Shown piece after piece: positions 33,160-40,603 of a DNA stretch of 56,419 nt. The position numbers and the translations under genes were made by a program. The notes under the pieces were generated by a model. It searched no databases. It was not told the origin of the DNA and saw only the letters and a program-made list of their open reading frames with translations. The stretch lies in assembly GCA_020851785.1 (NCBI GenBank), contig JADZCC010000027.1:1-56419 (forward strand), written 5' to 3'. Numbering within the stretch: the first letter of the stretch is position 1; every line of letters starts with the position of its first letter. The DNA is from Anaerolineales bacterium (lineage in GTDB: Bacteria; Chloroflexota; Anaerolineae; Anaerolineales; Villigracilaceae).

Positions 33160-34548
33160 TTAGAACAAACCCTGCTCCCTGAGCGGGTGTGGATAAATGT
33201 ACGGTTTGTAGCCGGGCATTTCAAACAGGAAGAAGTCGCGCCCTTCCTGCAAACAGGCGGGGGCGTAATTTTCCAGCGGGAGGGTGGGAAGTTCGAGCAC
33301 GGCGGAGTTGGGCGCGTGGTTGCCCCAAATGTAGGCCTGACGGGTCTGGTCTTCCAGCGGGTAGTCGGCGGCGGTTTCGCAATCCGCTTCGGTGGTTAGC
33401 CCAACGCCCCAGCCGAAGGTACTGGGGACGATGTTATCGAAAACCACGCCGTCGCCGCCGCGCATGAGGATGCCAGTGGTGTTCCACTGCGTTTCAGTGT
33501 TATCTATCAACGTGTTGTGATAGACCTCCCATGAGCGCGAGCCGGGGCCGTATTCGCCGCGCCCGTGCGCGTCCACAATGCCAAAGTTGCGCCCGCGCTC
33601 AGTATGCGCGATGGAGTTGTAGCGCACGACGTAATTGGAGCCGTGATTGGAAGCAATGGCATGACGATTATCATTGAAGACGTTATCTTCAATGAAGACT
33701 GCGTTTTCTGTACCGAGTTGAATGGCGGCGGGGTAACTATCGTCGCCATAGACGGCCACGCCGTAGCCCAGACAGTCCAGCGGTTCGGTAATTTTCCAGT
33801 TCGTGCCATCCTCGCGCGGAAGGATCGTCTCTTCGTCCTGACACTTGAAGTTGGAGAAAAAATCATTTTGATAAATCACGCCGCGCCCACCGCCCTGAAT
33901 AGTGACGCCCGCGTTGGAAAATTTATTAAACGCCGCGTCATGGATTTTGAAATCCACACAGCCGTGGATTAAGCCCAGCCCGTCGTCTGCATCCACGAGG
34001 CGTTCGAGTTCGCTTTGGAAATCGTCGTTGCCAATCAACGTCAGGTCGGAGACTTCAACGCGCTCGCCGTTGGCGCAATCAAACTGAATTAGATATTGCT
34101 CAGGCGGCGGGTTGCCATAGCAGGGCGTTAATTGCAGGTTGCCGTTATCGTCATAATACAGTTCGGTTTTGCATTCTTGGCCATCATACGGCAGAGGGAA
34201 AACGCGCCCGCTTCGCGTGATGACGGTTTGATCTTTGCCCGCGCCTTTGAGCCACACGCCCGCCACGCGCGTGACGGCGGGTTGACTGCCCCAATCGCAT
34301 TCTCCGGCGGGGATGAAGACGATACTGCCATCCGGCGCGTTGGTCAGCGCTTCTTGAACATCGTCCCGTGCGCAAGTTTTCGCGGCGATGGTTTTGGTAG
34401 TTGGAGTCGCTGTGGGCGGCGGCAATGCCGTGAGCGTGACAGCCTGCGCGGGCGGAGTGGGCGGCGCGTTCGTCGCACTTGCCGGAGCGCAAGCGGCAAG
34501 GATCATCGCCATGAGGGTGGACATCAGCCAGTTTATTTTTCGATTCAT
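33160..34548 (-). CDS. Right-handed beta-helix lipoprotein
   Basis: 462 residues from ATG 34548. Signal MNRKINWLMSTLMAMILAAC with lipobox LAAC, then a Pro/Thr stalk (about 22-55). The body starts with a pectate-lyase-like cap (DDVQEALTNAPDGSIVFIPAG) and continues as parallel beta-helix coils with Asn ladders (HDAAFNKFSNAGVTIQGGG, FIEDNVFNDNRHAIASNHG). Members bind or cleave polysaccharides; catalytic residues are not clear. The nearby GH18 gene suggests a role in use of surface or environmental glycans. An upstream in-frame start would enter repeat R copy 3. Confidence 0.8.
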   Translation of the reverse strand: MNRKINWLMSTLMAMILAACAPASATNAPPTPPAQAVTLTALPPPTATPTTKTIAAKTCARDDVQEALTNAPDGSIVFIPAGECDWGSQPAVTRVAGVWLKGAGKDQTVITRSGRVFPLPYDGQECKTELYYDDNGNLQLTPCYGNPPPEQYLIQFDCANGERVEVSDLTLIGNDDFQSELERLVDADDGLGLIHGCVDFKIHDAAFNKFSNAGVTIQGGGRGVIYQNDFFSNFKCQDEETILPREDGTNWKITEPLDCLGYGVAVYGDDSYPAAIQLGTENAVFIEDNVFNDNRHAIASNHGSNYVVRYNSIAHTERGRNFGIVDAHGRGEYGPGSRSWEVYHNTLIDNTETQWNTTGILMRGGDGVVFDNIVPSTFGWGVGLTTEADCETAADYPLEDQTRQAYIWGNHAPNSAVLELPTLPLENYAPACLQEGRDFFLFEMPGYKPYIYPHPLREQGLF

Positions 34549-34591
34549 TGCATCATCCTGAAGTTGAATTTTTACCAGCCACTTGATAATT

Positions 34592-34700
34592 TTCTTTTGG
34601 GACGCAGATTTACGTGGAAAGCGCGGATATTTTCGAGAAGAAATAGCTTTCTCCGCGTCCATCAGCGCTAGTCCGCGTCCAGTTTAGAAACTGCCCGGTC
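34592..34700 (-). repeat. Dispersed repeat R, copy 3 (inverted)
   Basis: Minus-strand reading gives GGGCAGTTTCTAAACTGGAC, then GCGGACTAGCGCTGATGG, then ATATCCGCGCTTTCCACG, then TAAATCTGCGTCCC and AAAAGAAAA. Ends match copies 1 and 2 closely; the centre does not. It fills most of the 237-nt gap between the beta-helix and GH18 genes. Confidence 0.75.
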
Positions 34701-34785
34701 GCTGGAATTTTCAAAGCGCTGAATTTTATCCTGTTATTTGGTCGTATAATTTGCGCCAAAAATATTCATCTTTTGGGAAGGCGCT

Positions 34786-36720
34786 ATGAAAAAATATATT
34801 TTTACTTTATTAAGTGGTTTGCTGGTTTTGACGAGCGCGGGCTGTAATTCCACAGTCACGCAAACTCCGGTAGCTGTGCCGGAAGGGAAGTATGTCATTG
34901 GCTACTACCCTGCATGGGGAGCGGCGCAAGGCAACCCGGTGGCGAACATCCCCGCCAGCAAGCTGACGCATATCAATTATGCGTTTTCAAACGTTTCGCC
35001 GCAGGGCGAATGTGTGTTGGGCGACCCGGCCGCAGACGTGGAAACCGTGTATGAAGCGGGGCAAAGCGTAAGTGGAAAAGCGGATTCAAAATCGGCGAAG
35101 TTTCATGGCAACTTCAATCAACTCTTGGAGTTGAAACAGCGCTACCCGCATTTGAAAGTTTTGATTTCCATCGGCGGATGGACGTGGTCTGAAAATTTTT
35201 CCACGGCCGCGCTCACCGCAGAATCGCGCCAGCGTTTCGCGGCCTCGTGCATTGACTTGTACCTGAAGCAATACGCCGGAGTGTTTGACGGGCTGGATGT
35301 GGATTGGGAATATCCGGTGAGCGGCGGGCTGACGCCCGGTCGCCCCGAAGACAAGGAAAACTTTCCGCTGTTCCTCAGCGAGATTCGCAAACAGTTGGAT
35401 GAACTCGGCGCAGTAGATAACCGCCATTATTTGCTAACCATTGCCGCGCCGATTGGGCCGGGCAACATTGGCAACATGCAATTGGGTCAAACGGCGCAGA
35501 TTGTGGATTGGATTAACATGATGGGCTATGATTTTCATGGCACCTGGGATATGACCACAAACTTCAACGCGCCGCTCTTTCGCTCCTCTAAAGACCCAGG
35601 CGACGCCAGCCTGAATGTGGACGCGGCCGTTCAGCGCTATTTGGAAGAAGGCGTCCCGGCGGAGAAGCTGGTTTTGGGCGTGCCGTTTTACGGTCCGGGT
35701 TGGGCGGGCGTGCCAAATGTGGATGGGGGCCTGTATCAAACCGGCAGTGAAGCCGCGCCCGGCACGAGCGAATCCGGTTCGTACATCTACAAGGATATTA
35801 AAGAAAATTATCTCACCGACGCCACCTATCATTGGGACGCCGAAGCCTTTGTGCCCTGGGTCTACGACCCCGCGACGGGACTCTTCATCAGTTACGACGA
35901 CCCGCAATCGCTAAAAGCCAAAGCGGGTTACGCGCGCGACGCGGGATTGGCGGGCGTGATGATTTGGGATATTACGCAGGGCGATGAAACGCTCTTCGAC
36001 GCGCTGTATGCGGGGCTGGCCGCTGGCGGGCCGCCGCGCCCGACGGCCATGCCCACCGTGATGGCCCCGCGCCCGTTTGCGGCCGCGATCCATTCCGTGA
36101 GCGGCATTACGGTGGACGGCAAACTGGATGATTGGACTTCCGAGCCAACCTTTACGCTGGATGCGGATTCACAAATTGTATATAACGCCAACCCAAAAAG
36201 TTGGAAGGACGCGCAAGACCTTTCGATGCTGGCCTGGAGCGGCTGGACTTCCGAAGGTTTGTACTTCGCTTTCAAAGTGACGGACGACATGCACGCGCAA
36301 ACCAAAGCCGATACGGATTTATGGCACGGCGATCATGTCGAATTGCAGTTTGATACACAGTTGGATGAAGACTACAACAACCCGGGCATGAACGGCGACG
36401 ATTATCAGATTGGGATTTCGCTGGGAGATTTTGCCAACGTCCCGCCGGTGATCTACGCCTGGTTCAACGGACCGGACGCGCCCGGGGAGGTTGCTTCTGC
36501 CAAAATGGCCTTTACTCAAGCTGAAGGCGGGTACGTCTTGGAGGTCTTCCTCCCCAAAGCCGCGCTCGCAGAGCTTAAGCTGGAAGCAGGCGCAACCTTT
36601 GGCATGAACGTCAGCGTCAGCGACACCGACGCGGGCGATCAGGAAACCATGCTTTCAACTTCGCCCATCCGCACCTACGCCAACCCCATGACCTTTGGCA
36701 AAATTACGCTGGAGAAGTAG
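34786..36720 (+). CDS. GH18 family glycosidase (chitinase-like) lipoprotein with CBM9-like domain
   Basis: 644 residues. The signal ends in lipobox SAGC (LLVLTSAGCNS). Residues 35-415 are a GH18 barrel: KYVIGYYPAWG on strand 1, KVLISIGGWTWSENF on strand 3, and the catalytic motif DGLDVDWE at 168-175 with acid Glu175, then MMGYDFHGTWD and GVMIWDITQGD. It should hydrolyse beta-1,4-GlcNAc polymers. Residues 440-644 are a CBM9/DOMON-like beta-sandwich (ITVDGKLDDW, WHGDHVELQFDT). ATG 34786 has GGGAAGG upstream, and TATAAT lies near 34746. A perfect terminator follows. Confidence 0.9.
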   Translation: MKKYIFTLLSGLLVLTSAGCNSTVTQTPVAVPEGKYVIGYYPAWGAAQGNPVANIPASKLTHINYAFSNVSPQGECVLGDPAADVETVYEAGQSVSGKADSKSAKFHGNFNQLLELKQRYPHLKVLISIGGWTWSENFSTAALTAESRQRFAASCIDLYLKQYAGVFDGLDVDWEYPVSGGLTPGRPEDKENFPLFLSEIRKQLDELGAVDNRHYLLTIAAPIGPGNIGNMQLGQTAQIVDWINMMGYDFHGTWDMTTNFNAPLFRSSKDPGDASLNVDAAVQRYLEEGVPAEKLVLGVPFYGPGWAGVPNVDGGLYQTGSEAAPGTSESGSYIYKDIKENYLTDATYHWDAEAFVPWVYDPATGLFISYDDPQSLKAKAGYARDAGLAGVMIWDITQGDETLFDALYAGLAAGGPPRPTAMPTVMAPRPFAAAIHSVSGITVDGKLDDWTSEPTFTLDADSQIVYNANPKSWKDAQDLSMLAWSGWTSEGLYFAFKVTDDMHAQTKADTDLWHGDHVELQFDTQLDEDYNNPGMNGDDYQIGISLGDFANVPPVIYAWFNGPDAPGEVASAKMAFTQAEGGYVLEVFLPKAALAELKLEAGATFGMNVSVSDTDAGDQETMLSTSPIRTYANPMTFGKITLEK

Positions 36721-36745
36721 ATCGTTTGAGTAGGGAATGAAAAAG

Positions 36746-36778
36746 TGCGGAATGAAGAATTTGATTCTTCATTCCGCA
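36746..36778 (+). terminator. Intrinsic terminator after the GH18 gene
   Basis: TGCGGAATGAAGAAT (36746-36760) and ATTCTTCATTCCGCA (36764-36778): perfect 15-bp stem, 3-nt loop, then TTTG. Confidence 0.8.
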
Positions 36779-36877
36779 TTTGCGTTTGCCCGGGCTTCTT
36801 CTCCCCGCCCCGAAGCGCTGAAACTGCTCAGGCGGATTCTGAAGCGCTATTCGGCTTGAGGCGCGGAATCGGGCGGA

Positions 36878-37012
36878 TTAATCAAATAGATGCATTAGCG
36901 CGTAAATGGCTCCGGCGATTAAGCCGATGGCGGAGAGGACTTCCAACGCGCCAATCAGCGAATCCAGCCAGGCGGGGGTGAGTGGACGTGTTTTTTTATA
37001 TTTTTTGGTCAT
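36878..37012 (-). CDS. Possible 44-residue membrane protein
   Basis: Basic N-terminus (MTKKYKKTRPLTPAWLDS), one hydrophobic helix (LEVLSAIGLIAGAIYALM) and a short tail HLFD. This is a plausible single-helix protein with the positive end inside, but no ribosome site or promoter is evident upstream of ATG 37012. The surrounding 36779-37096 otherwise holds only GGACT/AGTCC-rich repeat-like DNA. Confidence 0.45.
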   Translation of the reverse strand: MTKKYKKTRPLTPAWLDSLIGALEVLSAIGLIAGAIYALMHLFD

Positions 37013-37096
37013 GCCGCATGGACGCGGCAGGGCGGAAGTTTGTTCCGTCAGTGGACTAAAATCCGTTCACGTCCGTGAGTCCGCGACAGAGTCCGT

Positions 37097-39700
37097 TTAC
37101 CTAACTTCCACCACCTTCATCACTTCATCGCCATAGTGATTGATGACCTTGACCGCGATCTTGCCCGTCTTCGGTTTGGGGAAGGGACGCGAGACGGTGG
37201 AGTAGAGTTCGTCCCACAAGTCTTCGTGGATGTCGGCTTTCAGGGCTTTCTTGAGTTTCTCGAAGGGTTTGTCGGCGCCGAGGAAGTAGGCGTGCGTGAC
37301 GAAGAAGGCTTCGCCGCTGTAGTTGGTATCTATGAACCAGGCGGCGATGTCGTGTTCGAGGTTGCCAGAGCCGCTGGAGCGCAATTCGCTTTTGACGGGG
37401 TCGTACACGTCCACGCCGAGGATTTCTACGTAATGCCGACTTAAGTCGGCGGTACGATGCACTTTGACTTCTGGTTCGCCGAAGGCAAGGAAGAGGTTGC
37501 CCGAGCCTGTCTTTTTGAGCAGGTCGCCCATCGAGAGGTCGGGGTTGATTTTGACTTTCATGATCTTGAAATCCAGATCTGACAGGTTTTGGAAACCTGT
37601 CAGGTCTTTTGCGTTGACCGAATGCGCCGAGGCGTCGAAGGATGTCGCCGCGACCACCAGCAGGTCGGCGAAGCGAGCCGCCACAGTTGCCGCGTCGCGG
37701 ATGAAGTCGTCGTCCACGCTCCCAAATTCGGGTCCGATGGCGACCGCCGCTTTTTTCATCCCATCTTTGGTTTTGTATTCGCCGACCGCCTGCACTTCGG
37801 GACCGCTCGGCAGAACGTCCAGATTGACGAATTCGAGGCGCGCGCCTTTTTCGCCCGTTTGCACGCCCGCCTTGAGCAGATTTTCGATGACGATGTTGAC
37901 GAAGCGTTCGGTGTTGACCATCTCCTGCCCGTCGCTGACGCGGTGCGGAGAGAGCGACTCGACCGTGAAGGGGCCCGCCACGCGCACGATTTTTTTGTCT
38001 TCGAGCGGCTTGTCGTAGAGGATTTCGGTGTCGGGTTCTTCGTCGTTCGCCAGCGATTTGAGCGTGACGTGCGGCACAGTTTGATATTCAAAACCGTCGC
38101 TGATGCGCGCTGGGCCGCTTTTGTCATTTCGAGCCGCCGAAGGCGGCGAGAAATCTTTTGACATGGCTGAAGATTTCTCGGTCGTTTCACTCCCTCGAAA
38201 TGACAGATCGCTTTTGAGTCTGTAATACGGATACTTCGCCGTCATCAACCTGGTGCGCGCCAATTGCAGAGCCACGCGCGAGGTGTCGGTGGTGATCCAG
38301 CGCCTGCCCCATTGCTCGGCGACGTACGCCGTGGTGCCAGAGCCGCAGGTGGGGTCTAACACGATGTCGCCTGGGTCGGTGGTCATTAAGAGACAGCGTT
38401 CAATAACAAAATTGGAAGTTTGAACTACGTACTCTTTCCCTTGTGCTGGCGCAGTATCATCCCAAAAATTGTTTATCTTTTGATATGGAAAATCATCGTG
38501 ATAATAAACGTAACTCAAATTATCACCCTCTGCTTCAAGGCGATTTTGCTTTTTCAATAGTTCCATTTTTTCTTTTGTAGTTACCCAACAACCGCCTTTT
38601 GGTGGTTTGTATACTTTGCCATTAAATTCAAAATCGTAAACCGTTTGCTCTGTAAAGGAAGGTGCTCTCTGAGAAACAAGCCTGTAGATTCTACTGCCTG
38701 CAGGTAGTAATGATAAGTTCTTACCTTCTTCCGCTGAAAGTTTTCTTCTCGTTCCGTTAGGTAATTCAATATTTGTCCAGCGAGATTCAATTCTCGGCGT
38801 AGTTTCTTTGTATAAAGCCCTATATTTCAATTGATCTTGACTCTTGCTGTACCAAATCAAAAAATCACACATTCCCTCAAGAGTCTTTGACCCTAAAGGC
38901 ATAAGCTTTTTTCTAAACGGAACTATACTTACAAAATTTTCATTACCAAAAACTTCATCCATCACATTTCTGACGAGATGAACATTCTCGTCGCTAATCT
39001 GCACGAAGCACGAGCCGCTCTCGTTGAGCAGTTCGCGGGCGGTGATCAACCTATCGCGCAAGTATGAAAGGTAGGAGTGAATGCCGAGTTCCCACGTATC
39101 GCGGAAGGCTTTCACCTGTTCGGGCTGGCGGATGAAATCTTCCACTTTGTTATTTTTGACATCTCGGTTGCGGGTGGAAACCTGCCAGTTCGAGCCGAAT
39201 TTGATTCCGTAGGGCGGGTCCATGTACACGGTCTGCACTTTGCCGCGCATGCCTTCTTTTTCCAGCAGGCTGTTCATCACCAAGAGCGAATCGCCGAGGA
39301 TCAGTCGGTTCTGCCAGTTGTCTTCGTGCTTATAAAACTCCACCGCCTTTTGGAACTGGTCTTCGGCAGTCTCGCCAAAGAGGAGCATTTGGCGGTCATC
39401 GCTCGCGCCGCTTTTCAGGCGGGCGATCAACGCTTCGGGCGCGACATGCTCCTGCACGTAGATCGGCACGGTGGGGATGTCAAACTCCGCGCCTTGTTCC
39501 TGCTTGCCGCTCCAGGTCAACTGCGGGTCGAGCGAGGGGTCGTAGGCGTAGGTCTTCTTGACGGGCTGTTTCTCGCGCCTGGATAACTTGACCGATTCTT
39601 CCTGAGTCGGAATCCGCTTGCGGGTGGCGTCATGTTTGTAGGAAGAAACAGGCGCGGCGGTGGTGGGGGCGGGTTTGGGAGTCTTCTTTTTTGGGGGCAT
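37097..39700 (-). CDS. mod: Type III restriction-modification DNA adenine methyltransferase (Mod)
   Basis: 867 residues from ATG 39700, chosen for AAGGA upstream; the longer frame to 39790 would translate a dispersed repeat. An N6-adenine methyltransferase of the beta order: motif IV DPPYGI at about 161 precedes motif I DPTCGSGTT at about 449. The target-recognition region lies between (230-430). The C-terminal third carries VPHVTLKSLANDEEPDTE and further type-III-specific sequence. Three palindromic repeats sit in frame at about residues 499-526, 699-708 and 750-756. The recognition site is unknown. It is last in the operon after res and a DUF3800 gene, the reverse of the usual mod-res order. 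Confidence 0.9.
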   Translation of the reverse strand: MPPKKKTPKPAPTTAAPVSSYKHDATRKRIPTQEESVKLSRREKQPVKKTYAYDPSLDPQLTWSGKQEQGAEFDIPTVPIYVQEHVAPEALIARLKSGASDDRQMLLFGETAEDQFQKAVEFYKHEDNWQNRLILGDSLLVMNSLLEKEGMRGKVQTVYMDPPYGIKFGSNWQVSTRNRDVKNNKVEDFIRQPEQVKAFRDTWELGIHSYLSYLRDRLITARELLNESGSCFVQISDENVHLVRNVMDEVFGNENFVSIVPFRKKLMPLGSKTLEGMCDFLIWYSKSQDQLKYRALYKETTPRIESRWTNIELPNGTRRKLSAEEGKNLSLLPAGSRIYRLVSQRAPSFTEQTVYDFEFNGKVYKPPKGGCWVTTKEKMELLKKQNRLEAEGDNLSYVYYHDDFPYQKINNFWDDTAPAQGKEYVVQTSNFVIERCLLMTTDPGDIVLDPTCGSGTTAYVAEQWGRRWITTDTSRVALQLARTRLMTAKYPYYRLKSDLSFRGSETTEKSSAMSKDFSPPSAARNDKSGPARISDGFEYQTVPHVTLKSLANDEEPDTEILYDKPLEDKKIVRVAGPFTVESLSPHRVSDGQEMVNTERFVNIVIENLLKAGVQTGEKGARLEFVNLDVLPSGPEVQAVGEYKTKDGMKKAAVAIGPEFGSVDDDFIRDAATVAARFADLLVVAATSFDASAHSVNAKDLTGFQNLSDLDFKIMKVKINPDLSMGDLLKKTGSGNLFLAFGEPEVKVHRTADLSRHYVEILGVDVYDPVKSELRSSGSGNLEHDIAAWFIDTNYSGEAFFVTHAYFLGADKPFEKLKKALKADIHEDLWDELYSTVSRPFPKPKTGKIAVKVINHYGDEVMKVVEVR
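37430..37455. repeat. Palindrome in frame within mod (TGCCGACTTAAGTCGGC)
   Basis: A perfect 16-bp palindrome GCCGACTTAAGTCGGC (37435-37450) flanked by GTAAT and GGTAC. It encodes part of VHRTADLSRHYVEI. Confidence 0.65.
37579..37603. repeat. Palindromic repeat in frame within mod (CTGACAGGTTT)
   Basis: CTGACAGGTTT (37579-37589), 3-nt loop, AAACCTGTCAG (37593-37603). It encodes part of KDLTGFQNLSDLD. The same CCTGACAGGTT word opens repeat R copy 2 at 4376. Confidence 0.65.
38122..38205. repeat. Dispersed repeat in frame within mod (TGTCATTTCGAG...CTCGAAATGACA)
   Basis: TGTCATTTCGAG at 38122-38133 and CTCGAAATGACA at 38194-38205 are perfect complements, with inner GAGAAATCTT/AAGATTTCTC arms. 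Its 84 nt equal 28 codons, so the frame is kept. It encodes a segment with LSFRGSETTEKS and PPSAARNDK. Confidence 0.8.
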
Positions 39701-39714
39701 AAGTGTGTCCTTTT

Positions 39715-39787
39715 CCCTCACCCTAACCCTCTCCCATCGGGAGAGGGGACTCCCTTCCCCTTGCGGGAGAAGGGCTGGGGATGAGGG
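39715..39787. repeat. Dispersed repeat CCCTCACCCTAACCCTCTCC upstream of mod
   Basis: CCCTCACCCTAACCCTCTCC, then GGGAGAGGG, and CCCTTCCCC...GGGAGAAGGG, ending CTGGGGATGAGGG. It ends 14 nt before the mod start. An inverted copy lies inside res at 40849-40925. The remaining gap, 39788-39952, shows only a plus-strand promoter-like pair. Confidence 0.8.
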
Positions 39788-39802
39788 CAAAAAAATTCCT
39801 TC

Positions 39803-39830
39803 TTGAAAATCAACTCAATCCAGTTATAAT
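39803..39830 (+). promoter_or_regulatory. Promoter-like sequence directed antisense to the DUF3800 gene
   Basis: TTGAAA (39803-39808), 16-nt spacer, TATAAT (39825-39830). No credible plus-strand gene follows; transcription would run into the DUF3800 gene from its 3' side. Confidence 0.35.
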
Positions 39831-39952
39831 GAATTTGCCAGCGGACAAAATCCAACGGTCAAAAGCGTTTCGATCGCTCATCCTGTCTCGCGAAAAGTGG
39901 TCCTTGCGACCGCCTGCCCCCTGCCTATATGGCGGAGGGATAGCGAGGTGGG

Positions 39953-40579
39953 TTATTTTAACGGGCGGTATTCCTCCAGTCTCTTAAACTTTCTTGCAAT
40001 CAGATCGAACGACTCAGAATCGTTTTGAGCGTCCCTGCGCATGACTGCGCCCGCGATCAGGTCGGCAATCTGGATCAGCGACTCCCGATTTGACGGGCGC
40101 ACAAGGACGCGCTTGAACAGCCTGGGCACGCGTCTTTCGGTCATGGCGCGGCGCAATTCGGTTCGCAAATCGGGCGTGGAACCGAATTCATCCAAAATCA
40201 ACGTGGCGCCCTTTTGGAATTCTACTGGAATGACGTTCAACAACTCTGTAATAAAGTGCATATATCGTTTAATGCCAGTCGTGTTATCAAAGATTTTGGG
40301 CAGTCGCGTTTTGTCCACGATCAGCCCCCAGGCGTGGAAATCCGCGCGAGCCAGCCCTAAAAACACCTGCCGCCGCAGATGGTCATCCGTCATTCTGTGG
40401 AACTTGAATTCATAGCTCTCGTTCAGATCAAGTTCCATCCGCAGTGCGGCGAGGCTATCCCTTAACGCTTCAGGCGACTGGGTGGATATAAAGACAGGCA
40501 CAAAATAGCGCGAAGCGCCTTTCTCGAAATTCAAACTGACATCGCCCGCTTCGTCGCCTGCAAAGGTAAGTGTGATCAT
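39953..40579 (-). CDS. DUF3800 protein within the restriction-modification operon
   Basis: 208 residues. The DUF3800 pattern is visible: an N-terminal strand TFAGDEAGDVS with acidic residues, a central LILDEFG, and a C-terminal LIQIADLIAGAVMRR. The fold is thought to be RNase-H-like with possible nuclease activity (family inference). Members are often found near defence genes. ATG 40579 is chosen because GGAG lies 8 nt upstream; TTG 40591 overlaps that site. It starts 24 nt after the res stop and precedes mod by about 250 nt. It is bracketed by two inverted copies of the CCCTCACCC repeat. Confidence 0.75.
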   Translation of the reverse strand: MITLTFAGDEAGDVSLNFEKGASRYFVPVFISTQSPEALRDSLAALRMELDLNESYEFKFHRMTDDHLRRQVFLGLARADFHAWGLIVDKTRLPKIFDNTTGIKRYMHFITELLNVIPVEFQKGATLILDEFGSTPDLRTELRRAMTERRVPRLFKRVLVRPSNRESLIQIADLIAGAVMRRDAQNDSESFDLIARKFKRLEEYRPLK

Positions 40580-40603
40580 GTTGTTCTCCAAGTGACAGTC
40601 ATC

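Noticed and set aside
39701..39790. Longer start for Mod
   Set aside because: Its first 30 codons are only the translated dispersed repeat; ATG 39700 has AAGGA.
39781..39987. 68-codon plus-strand frame after the antisense promoter
   Set aside because: Starts in the dispersed repeat and ends inside the DUF3800 gene; no ribosome site and no recognisable protein.
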